This document shows, piece by piece, positions 45,000 through 56,835 of a DNA stretch of 64,000 nucleotides (position 1 is its first letter; each line of letters begins with the position of its first letter). The notes below the pieces were generated by a model. The model was not told the DNA's origin. It did not search any database and saw only the letters and a program-made list of their open reading frames with translations. The stretch spans positions 868,001 through 932,000 of the forward strand of contig JABAKD010000026.1 in assembly GCA_012845835.1 (NCBI GenBank). The letters run 5' to 3'. This stretch comes from Undaria pinnatifida. Lineage: Eukaryota > Sar > Phaeophyceae > Laminariales > Alariaceae. The position numbers and the translations under genes were made by a program.

Positions 45000-46800
45000 A
45001 CCGTTTGATAATCCAAATCATAATCCCCCGGTGTGCATTATACTCGGCGGTTTGACACAGGGTTATACTGCGGCTTCCGACCCGTCGTGCAGCCCCGCAC
45101 CTCGGCCCGTCTAGAGGCCACGCACCATGCTGTGGCCCTGCACCACGAGCCGCAGCGCCCCTCGCCAAAATTTGGACACAACTCTATGCGTAAATAATGC
45201 GTACATACGATATCCTGGTGATCGAAGTTTCGCAACAAGTAGCGCGTAAAAAGTGAGTGTTGATAATTATTGCCAGGTGTATCAGGTTGGGTGTATATCA
45301 AAATTTCGATCTCCCAGCTGATTCATGAAGTGAAGGCGTGGTTGCCTTAGTCTGCTTGGTTCTAATTATCAGTCTAATATATTTCGTTTTTCCCATTTTT
45401 CCTTTATGGTTGCGAGTTGTAAATAGCCTGGTGTACTGGCTTGCATCTTTTTTACCTACGTGTTCATTTCGGTTCATTGCATGTCCAGACCGCCTTGCTG
45501 CTGTATTTACAACGTGCGTCTTTGGGTCGAGTGTTGTGACAACATAGCGCTCCCCTCTCTCATGAAGGGCCGGTACGGATTCTGGTTGTGCCGATGTAGA
45601 CGGGAGGAAATATCAGTTTAATGTGAATGGCACACACAAAGATTCGACACATACAACATGTTGGGACAGAGACCCGCCGTCAGGGTCAGACCAAGAAGAG
45701 CAAGACCGACAGGCTGGGTGCGACGTTTAACAGCAGCAGCATGCAGCAGCATCAACTCGGTGTACCCCCGTAGCATCGACCTGCGGTGCAATACCCTCCT
45801 GTCGGCGCTCTACCTGAACGCTGATGAATGACTGTTTCAATTCTTTACGATTGTCAAGCAGTCGTTGTTTGGAGTGTCAAAAACAAGGCAACTACGGTAG
45901 GGGGAGGTACCGACGTGTCTTACGAGAGAAGTAGCACTTTTTGGTCTCAAAACGCTTTTGAGTGACCGAGCTCCTTGACCACAATCGTCGGGTATAGGAC
46001 ATTTTTTTGCAGGATTCTGGTCGTGTACCTAGACCATGAGAATTTTTCATCCGGTAAGACTTAAATTTTTTTTCCAAATCAGGTTGGGGATACGTCTTGA
46101 GCTCCCAAATCGAGGAACCGAAAAAAAGCGTGGTGGACCTCTATAATAATTGTAGCACGCGTCTACCCTCGTTTTTGGTGCCCGTTTTGGGCCACTCGCC
46201 CGGGTGAATCTGTACCTCACAGCATAACAACATTCCTCAGGCCATTCTTGTAACGCAGCATGGCTAACCAATCCACGGCGGCGGTGTCATACAGCAATAA
46301 ACACGAAAAAAAACTTTTAGACCGCAAAGGAACAGATGAGTCAATCGCGCGAGTGAGGCAGGCCCACTGAAAAAAGAGGCACCACGAGTGACCGCCCTAC
46401 CGCAGCCCTGGTCTAAGCATACCTATGCACTCATTTGTGTATATTTCCCGGTAATGTGTGAGATGGGGGTTCGAAGAGCTTTGGGATCAAGTGCGCACCG
46501 CCCGACCCCTGATGCGGAACGCCAGATCTCACTCGTCGGTCTTTTCAATCGATCAATACAGATGTGTGAGCGCGTCTATGAATTACATAAAGAGCAGAAG
46601 AGATATCACTTCGGAACAGTAACGATCGGCGTCCACTGCATGTTGCATCATGACTCGACAGCACTAACAACCTGAGCATCAAGGCCTGGGCTGCAAGGAG
46701 TAAATACAGGGAGCACACAGGAACTTGCGTACGAACCGGCAGACCCAAGTAGCCCACTCCAAGGATTTACTCACGCTATATATAACAATTATTGAATCAT
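45000..46800. other. Unassigned intronic stretch
   Basis: No gene is supported. 46090-46175 shares a GTGGTGGACCTC...GTAGCACGCGTC pattern with 14236-14266, suggesting one dispersed short repeat. Open frames are short and lack domains. Confidence 0.4.
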
Positions 46801-46849
46801 GCATGCTGTATTCCACATATGATGTCTGGCTGTGTCCCCGTCAATGCGG

Positions 46850-48300
46850 GTTATACAGTTTCCGTGCGCAGAACAAGGCTGAACGTGTTTGTCCTGTTGA
46901 CCATGGTATTGGCAGGAGATTCACCGATCTTTATCCTTCACCAGGGTACTCGTATACACACCCCGTAACACGCGCGATCGAAGTATCACACGCAGCTTGC
47001 GAACAAAGCTGAGTTTTGATCATATACGTACCTTTTTAATCGATTTAACAGGGCCACTTGCACTAACTGCATTTTAGGTGGAAGTTCATGAAATCTCCAT
47101 GGAAGCTTTCGTCGCTTCCATGGTAGCTTCCACGGCTTCCACGGGAGATTTCATCGCTTCCATGGAAGCTTTTATGGAAGCTGTGGAACCTTCCATTAAA
47201 GCTTCCGTGGAAGTAACTTCACTGAAGTTTTTTGAGGAAAATTCCACGGAAGCTTCCGTGCAAGCTTATTCGGAAGTTGCTTCCACAAAAACTTCCACGG
47301 AAGCTTTCGTGGAAATAAATTTTCTTCCACGGAAGCTTTCACGGAAGCTTTTACGAAAGCTTTCGCGAAAGGAAATTTGCTTGTGGGAGAAATTTTGCTT
47401 GTGGAAGTACTAAATTATACTAAGTTGATAATAAATAATAATTGTCTTCCACGGAAGCTTTCAAAACCAATCCCATGGAAGCTTCCGCGATAGCTTCCTT
47501 CTCCGTGAAAGAAAATTACTGCCACGAAAGCTTTTGTGAAAGCTACGGGGCATGTGGTTGAGATACCCTTGAAATAATGTATACCCCAACCCTAAACCTA
47601 ACACAACGAAATGCATCAATCAATGTACGGTGAAACCCCCTTCGTCTCGTACACAGTGGGCGTCAACCATGTTGTCGAAAGCGTGGCACGGTCTACTGGA
47701 GGCACAACAGTAGTATACAATACAAATATATCCGTGGGATCTGTCGTGAAAGCCGCTGATAGTCCGTGGAATCTGCGGAAGCTTCCATGGAAGTAAAACG
47801 TAGAATTCCGTGGATGTATCTTTCAGCTTTTCGTGGAAGCTACTTCGAAAGCTTTCACGAAGCTACTTCGAAAGCTTTCACGAAAAGCTTTCGTGGAGGC
47901 TTTCGTGAAAACCGCGGAGCTTCCAACCTTCCGCGGAAGCTGCCGCTTGGTTCCATGGAACTAAAACCTAAAAACCCGTGGAAATGCTTCCGTGAAAGCT
48001 TCCGTGGATGCTTTCGTGGATGTTTTCGAGGAAGCTTTCGTGGAAGCTTTCGAGGCAACTTTCGTGGAAACGTTCGTGGAAGCTTCCTTGAAAACTTCCG
48101 GGATTTGTTTCCATGGAAGCTTCCGTATTTTCGATAGAAGCGTTCAGGGAAGCTTCCACAGAAGCTTTCATGGAAGCGGTGGAAGCTTCGACTGGAACCT
48201 TTCATGAGTTTCACACAAAAACCAAGTTGTGCAGGAGACCGATCTCACACCGAAACTATCTGTATTTTTTCATTTTCAAAATATTTTCAAGGGCTCCGCA
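46850..48300 (+). repeat. CAGCTG-MITE relative split by the GGAAGCTTCC element
   Basis: 46850-47050 carries the MITE-like blocks TTCCGTGCGCAGAACAA, GACC, CACCGATCTTTATCC, and CGCGATCGAAGTATCACACGCAGCTTGC up to the target site. The expected continuation GATCTCACA resumes at 48241. The unsplit equivalent of this junction is at 58391-58460. Confidence 0.7.
47051..48240. mobile_element. Foldback-like DNA element filled with GGAAGCTTCC minisatellite, copy 1
   Basis: The 1190-bp element starts GGGCCACTTGCACTAACTGC and ends GTTGTGCAGGAGACC. The ends are imperfect inverted repeats, each leading into GTGGAAG-TC-TGAAA. It is flanked by GATTTAACA (47042-47050) and GATCTCACA (48241-48249), a 9-base target duplication with two mismatches. 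The interior is built from 12- and 15-base units around the palindrome GGAAGCTTCC, with a unique-looking middle (47400-47790) that includes a CCCTAAACCTAA stretch. It encodes no transposase, so it would move only with help from another element. A 9-bp duplication is typical of Mutator-like elements, which suggests but does not prove that superfamily. Confidence 0.8.
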
Positions 48301-49850
48301 TGAATGCCGGCATTCGCCGGCACCGGTGCTTCGGGTAGGGCAGGGAAGGAGTTGGAATTGTTTCATCCGACACAAACAAAATTTGGAGTTGAAAGGAATG
48401 CCAGGAGTTTCATCCGAAAATAATAGCTTGGTAGGTGTGCGGTACTAAAGAGGTCTACAGCGGTACATGAAAATGATAGAGATATAACGCCTGCACTGGC
48501 CACGTGTACTACTCTTGTACATACGTACACACCCGCAAAATATGTTCGCTCGTGCGACCGCCGGGTGTGCGGCTTGTTTCTGAAATGTATCCCCTCCTTT
48601 CAACCATCCATCCATTTTAGTAGGGGTGCACGGGGCCAAGCAAAATAACATGAAAATAAAATTGCCAGAGTCCTTGTGTCCGGCGTTTTCCATATTTATA
48701 CGGGATCGAGGGTCTACTTCGAGTCTGCGGGCAGAACTAAATTTCACGTGATTTTTCGACGGTCTACGAACAACTTCCGATACACCCTCCGAAGCACGCA
48801 CTACCGGCCAATTGCGTGATCAACCCCTGCCTGTGGTTGTCACGTGTCTCTGTGCAGGAGGCCCCTGTGCCCTAAACACTTGTTCGCTCTTGTTTACGTG
48901 AAACCTGCCGTTTGCTCGATGGTCTCCCGGCAGCAGCACGCCAGCACGTCGTACGTACATTTTGTACCACAGGTGTACGTTAATATGAGCACAATCTGCT
49001 CGGTATATTTTCGGACAATGGTTCGAGTACGACTGAACTTGCCAACGGCACTCTTATTCTGCACGTTTAGCTATCTGCTGTGGGTCTTGTCGCCGCCCCT
49101 GCTGCGGGCTGCAGCATGTATTAGAGGTTTCGCCGCACGGCTACTGCTGCTACACCTGATGTTGTGTTTTTGCTAATGTCGTCGGTTGGCGTTCATGCTC
49201 GTCGTACGTACTGCTGCTACTGTTCTCACCCCGTACATACGGGTTTCTTCGTACCTCAACGTACGTCGACGAGTTAAAGCACAAAGGTGACACAAAATGA
49301 CATGGAATATGGGCGCAAAAAATCGAGCACAGCGGAATAGTTCGCTGTGGATCATCCGCACTCGTCCATCCCTGCAGCAGAGGCTGTCTGAGTGTCAACG
49401 GTCGTGCGAAATCCAGCGCCGAAGGCCGAAGAGAAGGCTTTACTGTTTGGTTTTGTCTCGATATTTTGTATGACATGTGCGTGAAGAGAAAAGAAAAAAG
49501 TTTTGGGAGTGTTTATGTCACGAAACGCCTTGCCGTCGGTAATTTGCGTCACGAAGTAGTTGTATGTCGTCTGTAATTTGTGTCACGTTTTGGGTGCACC
49601 CCACACACACTAAAATATCGCCTGTGCAAGTAACAAGTGTAAAAAAGAAAAAAGCCGGCGCAACAAACGCCGGAAAAATAAAACAAGCCAAAATGCGATA
49701 AGAGACCGGGAATTTTAATTTTGAGAAAATGGAAGGCCCAAAGTTTGAAATTCCCGAAGATCTAGGCCAACTTTGCCTGGACGGTCGCCTGTGTGCCCAA
49801 TACTTTCTACAGGACAACTTTCGAGACTTCCGAAAAAAAAAACGATTTCT
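48300..49850. other. Unassigned intronic stretch
   Basis: I see no supported gene or named repeat. A perfect GCCGGCG...CGCCGG hairpin near 49652-49673 stands in an A-rich context. The open frame at 48844-49176 is hydrophobic and Cys-rich in its second half but resembles no family I know. Confidence 0.35.
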
Positions 49851-49992
49851 CGCGGCGATTTTGGTCAACACCGGCTTGATAACTCCAGATCTTGGATTTT
49901 AGGCGCGACGTAATTTCGTGTTCTCCACACACTTCGTTCGACAAATCAACGACGGCGTCAGGAACTGTGAACGCGGCGAGCTCGCTGCGGGC

Positions 49993-51300
49993 TCCGACAT
50001 CCCCTGTTGAAAACACATATATTTGGCGGCCGGCGTGCAGAAAACTGAGAAAAAAACTCTATCGTCTCCCAACGGGTGGAACAGAGAATTTTGAGAGGAT
50101 GTAACGAAAGACCACAGGACAACACAAGCTACCTTTCACGCGCTAGGGCATGGACCGAGATGAACTCAACAGCGCTGTCACATACACTCCTGTGATCTTG
50201 TCCGGAGCGAAGAGCAGTGACCATGAGTTGCCTCTATCTAGAGATCGAAGGTCAATCGTGTTTGTTAGACAAATTGACCTTTTGGACCGCATGACCAAAG
50301 AAAGAACCAGAAAAAAAAAATAATCGTTTTTTACCCATAGCAACGATACCCGGAATCTTTCAACCAGCCACATGCCCTTTGGGAAATGACAAATTGTCGA
50401 GGTATTAGTGGGGTATTAGTCCGTTTGACCACTCGCAAAAGGTTAACCAATAGCTTACCCAAACTAAGCCGTATAACAACATTGTACGAGAAAACCAACC
50501 CACAACCTACATGTTCTCTCCTCGTGAGGCTACTGCTGTAACTTGAAAATACGGTCGGATGCCAATATGTGATTCCTGTTACTCGCTGCAATTATTGAAC
50601 AAATTGGCCCTTTGTGTTTGCCGACTGCAACTCTCCCTGTCTAGGGTCAAAGAAATGCTCGAGCATGCCACCCAAAATCCAACATCCTGCCCACTTCTTG
50701 CTTTTCACTCTCAGCCCCCCCACGCGTTCACGGCGAGGTAAGCAGGGAGAACGAAGGACGAGGGGCATTGAAGCCGATCCTCGAAGAGAGCGCTCAAAGA
50801 AATAAAAAAACTCTCGAGATAATAAAGTGTCGAGATTCTGATGCTGAGGCCAACCCGGAGAACAATTATCATGGTTGTATGGCTTCGAATTTGCCATACA
50901 TCCTTTTTAATATATATATATATATACATGCCGTAGCTCCAATTCAGCCCCCCCTCCCCCACCCACAACGCCCCCTTCTTCCCCACCACCCGCACCATCG
51001 CTTAGACCTAGCAGCACGCGTATAGCAAGCCCCTACATATATGCGACCTATAGCTGTTGGAAATCCCCTCCCCCCCTGAACCTCCCCCCCTGAACACTCT
51101 GCCCTCTCCTCAATGGTTTTACGACTTGCAGGATATACATGATAAACTGATGCATTCCTTCCACAACCGTGAAATTTGTCCCCTTGAAGAATATTTAGTT
51201 TCCGCGCACAGGTTGAGTTGCCCTGCCCCCCCCTCCCCCCCGCGCGTCCTCTTGGTCAAACCCAGCCCCCCACGCCCTTAAAAACTCCGCCCTCCCCTCT
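49993..51300 (+). repeat. Dispersed repeat R, uninterrupted copy (empty site for the DIRS-like element)
   Basis: Continuous equivalent of 1-402 plus 7153-8030. Across 50351-50360 the sequence reads CGGAATCTTT without any insert, fixing the ends of the 6.75-kb element. It continues into the C-tract module at 50940-51300. Confidence 0.85.
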
Positions 51301-51353
51301 CACCGGTGCATGACTAACATGATACACTTGATAAGCTCTTTCATTCCCTTTCA

Positions 51354-51578
51354 CAGCTGTCAGATTTTGTCCCCCTCAAAATCGGGGTTTATAGTTTCCG
51401 CGCAAAGACTGACTAACATCACCCTCTTGACCCTGGGACCAGTTGCACTGTAGTTCCAAGGGGAGTCGACAACTTATTTTATCCTTAATGAAGGCACACA
51501 CCGAGTAATACGCGCGATCGGAGTATCACAAACAGCATGCAAAGATGAGTTTCTACAAAATCTTCGATCTCACAGCTG
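51354..51578 (-). repeat. CAGCTG-ended MITE, inverted copy
   Basis: From CAGCTGTCAGATTTTGTCCCC to GATCTCACAGCTG, with internal GTTTCCGCGC, GACCCTGGGACCAGTTG and CGCGCGATCGGAGTA blocks. The MITE at 8034-8490 occupies the same place relative to repeat R. Confidence 0.8.
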
Positions 51579-51618
51579 GTGTGTGTTTTAACATTTTATA
51601 ATACAACTTTAGGAGCCA

Positions 51619-51790
51619 GTCGTCCCGGTGGTCCACCGGATACCGGTCACTCACTGGCGTTGGCCCTTGAGTTCGATTGCCACTGTGGTGACATTCTGAT
51701 TTTTTTCGGAAAATAGAAGAGAGAAAGGACCAACTGAGCGCTGAGAAAGGCTAGCAGCGTTGTTTCAAGTCTCTAGTCCGCGTGTCGAGT
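51619..51790 (+). repeat. tRNA-headed SINE, second family, copy 1
   Basis: The head CGTCCCGGTGGTCCACCGG carries an A-box-like TGGTCCACCGG; GAGTTCGATTGCC about 40 bases on is a B box. A TGGTGACATTCTGATTTTTTT stretch and a body with GGCTAGCAGCGTT follow. The body word recurs in the neighbour at 51814. Confidence 0.6.
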
Positions 51791-51813
51791 TTGGAGCATA
51801 TATAATATGATAC

Positions 51814-52010
51814 GCGGTCGTCTCGGTGGTATGGCGGTCAACCCTCGAATACGACTACTACTATTGGTGGGGTTGGTTCATGAGCTCGATCCCCACCCTA
51901 GTGATATTGTGAATATTTTTTACCAATATGAAATATTGATGACCATCACATAACTGCGGGGAACAACTAGCAGCGTTAGTAGGCACCAATTCGACCCGAA
52001 TCGACGAGGG
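51814..52010 (+). repeat. tRNA-headed SINE, second family, copy 2
   Basis: The head GCGGTCGTCTCGGTGGTATGG is followed by CATGAGCTCGATCCCC as B box, then TAGTGATATTGTGAATATTTTTT and a body with ACTAGCAGCGTTAG. It shares module order with 51619-51790, but the heads differ enough to be separate old insertions. Confidence 0.6.
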
Positions 52011-52239
52011 AAGAAACGCTGATTTCTCCCCGCGATAATAATTATGGCACGTGACTGCGTAGTAGAGAGGAGGGAGGAGGGGCCGCTATGTGGTCCCGGT
52101 TTTGAGTTACTCACGAGAGGGAGCGCGAGAGCAATGTGAAGATAATAAAAGGCATTGAAAAAATAGGAGAAGGAAAACTGGGACCAAAACGTGGTAACAG
52201 CAGTATTTATGCAATTCAAAACTCTTGAAGATCCTGAGC

Positions 52240-52600
52240 CACGCCTCAGTCGGAACACAAGCTACACAAAACTCAGCCGATGGCGGAACGAACCCAAAAC
52301 AAAGTTCGAATATGATATGTACGGCGAAACGGTTACCTCCCCTACGGCAAAATGATGTAGATGAATGTATCGGCGATGGCGAAAACGGACCTATGTATGC
52401 AGAGCATACCCCGTACAAACAAGTAATATATTCGTTTGCTCCCCACCGCAAAAAGAGGGCCGCACAAATTGTTTTACGCCAGGAACAGAAAAGGGTGCGG
52501 CACAATAAAAACGGGCGTGAGGCAAGCGACACATTGACTACGTGTTTAACGCTGGTCGGTACGTAGCCTTCGCGTGCGACAACCACCGGCAGCGATGGCA
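52240..52600 (+). repeat. Diverged repeat pair, member 1
   Basis: Related to 56836-57190: GATGGCGGAACG-ACCCA at the start, CGAAAACGGACC in the middle, GCCGCACAA-TTGTTTT and GTGCGGC-CAA, then ACACATTGACT and CTGGTCGGTACGTAG at the end. Each contains a short open frame ending in the same Thr-Leu-Val-Gly-Thr peptide, but the frames are otherwise unlike. Confidence 0.6.
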
Positions 52601-53131
52601 GAAGACGGGCAACCGGTGGTAGTTCGATAGTTATCGAGGGTCTGGCTTGTTTTGTTGTGTTCTCGTACCCGGTACGCTAGCATTTCACTTGCTTTACCTT
52701 GATTACTTGCGACACTGCTGTTGGGCTTAGTCGGTTACACAGTCTGTGAGGGCACCTTACGCTTTTGCGATAAAATGGTTGACATACTATGAAAACTATA
52801 AAAGAAAATTACACCCCAACCCCAACCTAATGAAACGCAAGCAACCAGCCATTGTAGGGTAAAACCTTACTTGTCTCGTACAAAATCTGCGTCAACCATC
52901 GTCTCGAAAGGTTGTTTCAGCTTTACTGTGACCATAAACTTTCAAATCTCTATAGGATATGATGAAGAATCAGCACAGACTCTGGTTGTACTGATGATGT
53001 GTGTGTTGCCTTCACATTTAACCGTCCTTTGTTCCTAACGACATAATCTGTACAACTGAGTCCGTGCTCATTCTTCATCGTAGATACTCGTAGAGAGATA
53101 CAAATTCTGTGGTCACGCCAGACCATAAAAA

Positions 53132-53161
53132 AAGAGAGATAAGAACGAAAGAAGACAATGA

Positions 53162-53197
<36 letters not shown>

Positions 53198-53345
53198 ACA
53201 CAAAAAAAAAAAAACAGACCATAAAAAAGAGATATAAGATAAAGAAAAGAAAGAAATGAAGAAAGAAAGAAAGAAAGAAAAAAAAGGAAGGAAGAAAGAA
53301 AGGAAGGAGGAAGGAAAGAAAAGATGGAAGGAGAAAAAAATATAA
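53132..53345 (+). repeat. (GAAA)n-rich purine tract
   Basis: A perfect GAAA array at 53157-53200 lies within about 210 bases of almost pure purine. The opposite strand yields Phe/Ser/Leu-rich open frames (52950-53547) that are compositional artefacts. Confidence 0.9.
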
Positions 53346-53608
53346 ACGGCATGTACTTAGTGTCTCGAAGAAGGTGATGGACGAAGATTGGAAAAGAAAG
53401 GCTGCAAGAAGAACAACATTCGTGCTGAAGAGAAACTGATACCTGTTGCGCGGACCAAACAACACGAAGAATATAACCGTTGTTCCACTGACAAGAACAA
53501 CACGAAGAACATGGCGTTGGGTAGAAAGAACGGCAAAATGTTAACACAACACATACATATGGTTTTGTCTTGGTAAACTTTTGTTGCCACTAACCTGCGT
53601 GAAGCACT

Positions 53609-54007
53609 TTGATGTATATATTGTATGCCAGGTATACGAGCTGGTCAAGCTTTAAAAGTTATTTGGGCGTGTTTGCAATCGGTCGGAAGTATTTCAACGG
53701 CAGATTTTGCAGCTGTGATTTTGGTTGTGTAGCACGTTTGTTGGCGCTGAAAGTGTTTCAACCTGAGTTGTTTTCGTCGAGCAAATACAATCAACTATTA
53801 ACAGATTCCGTCACGCACGAAGTCTATACGAAATCCCCTAAACGTTATAATGCGTCTGCTGCTAAAACTCGGTGTGAGCGTTCCTTGAGGAATGGGGAAA
53901 CGATCGATACCCGTCTCATTTCTAAATTAATTCTCCGTCGAGAGATGTGTCGCGCAGAACATCCCGATATAAATTTAAGACGCTACGATGAGAGACAGAG
54001 CATCTGA
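53609..54007 (+). other. Unrecognised open frame, 132 codons
   Basis: The frame has a normal-looking residue mix with many Lys/Arg and Tyr and no low-complexity runs, unlike its surroundings. I recognise no domain, and there is no partner frame or copy elsewhere in the window. It may be a fragment of an old mobile element gene. Confidence 0.25.
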
Positions 54008-54199
54008 GATTGCGATTGGTGGCTCCCCGTGCCCCCTCTCTAGCCCTATGCTTCTGCCGTCGATCTTCTCCCAACTGCGATATTCTCCCTACTGCTACTG
54101 ATGCCGCTGCCGCTGCTGCGTGGGCACTGCTTCCTTCTACCTCTTCCGGTTGTCGTGTCCGATACTCGCTGCTGTTCTGCTGCTGCTGTACTATGCTGG

Positions 54200-55020
54200 T
54201 GCGGCTGAGGTTGTCCTTTTTTATCGTCATTCCTTCTCCTGGAACCAGCCCCCCCCTACTACCCGGTTCTCCTCTATTTCCTTCCTTTCTTCCTTTCCTT
54301 CCTATTCGTTCCGCCAAAGTCCAGACTGTTCCGACATTCTCATATCGTCGTCTCCTCGTTACGAACATTTGCGTGTTCATTAATATCATGGCGTTCTCCG
54401 CCGGGGAGGGGGGGTGGGGTGGAAACTGAAGACCTTCCCTCGTCCAGTCTCCCTTCGCCCGCACCCCCGTCCCCCGTTCCATCTCCCGGCTATTTTACGA
54501 GACTGACCTGCCCTCTACTCCAACAGATAACCTCAACAACCAGACGCCCATTCAGACGCCTCGTTATATGCCCCCGCCTACCCTATTGTACCTATCTCCC
54601 CCGTATCCCGCCCCTTGCCCCGGCTGTCTACTACGCTTCGGTCCTCCCGACCATAACCCTGGATACCGAAGTGGGGTCTTCCATATTCACCCTCACGTAC
54701 CCAATAAATGCCTGCGACGCCCATCTTCCTTCTCTGGATCACCCACGGTTGTGCTCCCACCTCCGCCAGCCTTGTTGATCCCCCATTCTTCCGGAGTTCA
54801 GCGTGAATTCCTCCGGAACCGGTTCCCCCAATGCCCCCCTCCCTTGCTCCCTCCATTTCCTCCCCACTCTCTCCAGCCCACTTATCAAGCAAAACGTCGC
54901 TGCCCCCCTCATCCACACCCTCCATCTTCCCTTGCTCCTTTATGCCCAAAGTAGTCGACCTGATCCACCATGAAGTCCACTACGTTCTCTTCCACCCCCC
55001 CCCCCCCCCCACCCGACCCC
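54200..55020 (+). other. Pyrimidine-rich stretch
   Basis: Dominated by C and T (TTCCTTTCTTCCTTTCCTTCC near 54280, then many CCTCC and CCCCC runs). Open on several frames on both strands because stops are rare in this composition. A CCCCCCCCCCCCCC run near 54995-55010 leads into a CAGCTG-MITE relic at 55030. Confidence 0.5.
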
Positions 55021-55090
55021 CTCGGTTCCGCACAGGCTGACTAACATCACCCTCTTGACCCTGGTACAAGCTTCACTGTAGTTCCAAGGG

Positions 55091-55504
55091 GAGTCGCCGA
55101 TCTTAATAGTCACCAAGAACACACACCCAGTAATACGCGCGATCGGAGTATCACACACAGCTGGCGAAGATGAGTTTCGACAAAATCTTCGATCTCACAG
55201 CTATAGTCAACTATAATTTTGTAGAAATAGACTAAAATATTGGGCTGTGGGTCGGTTTCATCTCACGACTAGTTAATAGTCGCTAGTCAGCGAAGCCGAG
55301 TCGCCGATCTTAATAGTCACTAAGAACACACACCCAGTAATACGCGCGATCGGAGTATCACACACAGCTGGCGACGATGAGTTTCGACAAAATCTTCGAT
55401 CTCACAGCTGTAGTCAACTATAATTTTTTAGAAAAAGATTAAAATATTTGGCTGTGGGTCGGTTTCATCTCACGACTAGTTAATAGTCGCTAGTCGGCGA
55501 AGCC
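55091..55504 (+). repeat. 207-bp tandem duplication containing a MITE end
   Basis: Two units (55091-55297 and 55298-55504) start GAGTCGCCGATCTTAATAGT and run through CGCGCGATCGGAGTATCACA, GATCTCACAGCT and TCATCTCACGACTAGTTAAT to AGTCGCTAGTC-GCGAAGCC. They differ at only a handful of bases, so the duplication is recent. Confidence 0.9.
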
Positions 55505-56149
55505 GACAAGCTGACGTTAGTCGGTTAGTCGGCAGGCGAAGCCAGGACAGCGAAGGAGGCGCCCCTGTAAGGCCCGCCGGAAGCTCCTCCGGAGACCAAA
55601 AACACGCTATTCGGGTTCATTTTACGCAAGAAAAACGAAAAAAGTATTACCTAGATTCACATCAGGTTCGAACGAAAAATCCAAAAAGCCTCAGTTTACA
55701 CAAGAAATGTACCAGACACGACAAATACAACGTTTGTTCCATATACATTTAACCCTAAGTCTTACTTCGGGGATAGGAGCAAAAAAGCGAAAAACTCATC
55801 ACCAAGGTAGTGGTGCAAAATTATCCTCAGAACAAAAATGGTCTTGGAAGCTTCCGTTATGTTTTTCGTATGATCGTGTCTCCCAACCTTGCGCGAAACG
55901 CGCACGTCGATGACGACCGCAAGTCCTAAACAATCGATTGTTATAGCTGTCGATGATGAACCGAACCGTCTTGCTCGTGAAGGATTGACGTGCAATGATG
56001 CTTCCCGCATCTTTCTCGCTCGAGGCCCGTCATTGCGCCCGCCTTTACCACCCGCCCCACGCTCCCCATGTTATTTTAGGGCCTCGCAATGGCCTTTCCA
56101 CTTCGTGTCTAAATGTTGCCTCATATGGGTGAGGGGCCCGAACTAACCC

Positions 56150-56611
56150 CTAGTCGCCGAAATCCCAGTTCGCCTCGAAAATCTTGCACACGGCCATGCC
56201 AGGGAGCGAGTCTTTGATGTGGACCATGAGAAACTTCCAAAGCGGGTTGGAGCTGAGAGGCTTGCTGCGCCTGCGCTCGTGGTTCACGCGGTTGGGTACC
56301 GTTCCCGGGCCGCGTGTACTCGCCAAGGTTGTCCGCGGGCCGATAATGGCCACAACGTCGCCGACGGGATCTACGACCTCAGCATTGGCATTGGTTACGC
56401 CAGGGCTAACGCCGTTGGCATCGTCGAGAGAGATGAAAGGGCTGTTCCGCCTTGTGTGCGTGTGTGTGGATCCCTCGCTGTGCGCTGCAGTGTCACAGGG
56501 CATGTGAGGGGTGTCCGCGACCCGGAGAAATTCAATTTGAACCGTATACCCCGCATTAAAACAAGCCTTCTTAAAGCTTTTAGGAAACACAGTGAGTGGG
56601 AAGGTCGGCAC
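56150..56611 (-). other. Unrecognised open frame, 153 codons
   Basis: It begins with a basic/aromatic stretch (FPKSFKKACFNAGY) and ends with an aromatic, charged segment before the stop. The residue mix is protein-like, and the base composition differs from the flanking AT-rich repeat DNA. The opposite strand is also open for 138 codons, which weakens the case. No family is recognised; a fragment of a mobile element gene is possible. Confidence 0.3.
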
Positions 56612-56835
56612 CTCCGTTTCACGACTGGCTATTAGTCTGACTAATAAGTAGGCGGCGACCTACATCGTGCCGACTAACTGCTCTAGTAAGAGACGTAAGA
56701 CCCACGCTGCGTTCGAGGGGTGGGGCTACGTTTGAGGCTTTTCATCGCAGTGGATCGGGATCACTCGCCCACGCAACCCCTACCGTAAATTTCAATAACC
56801 TCCCGAGTGAGAATAACAGCTGAAATGCATAGAGA

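Noticed and set aside
47078-47413. 111-codon frame at the left of the first foldback copy
   Set aside because: Satellite-derived, with no conservation of the frame in the second copy beyond the unit pattern.
49645-49680. Hairpin plus A run as a rho-independent terminator
   Set aside because: The window is eukaryotic, so bacterial terminators do not apply. It is only a local palindrome.
52950-53547. Phe/Leu/Ser-rich membrane-like minus-strand frames
   Set aside because: They are the reverse reading of a (GAAA)n purine tract, and the hydrophobic look is compositional.
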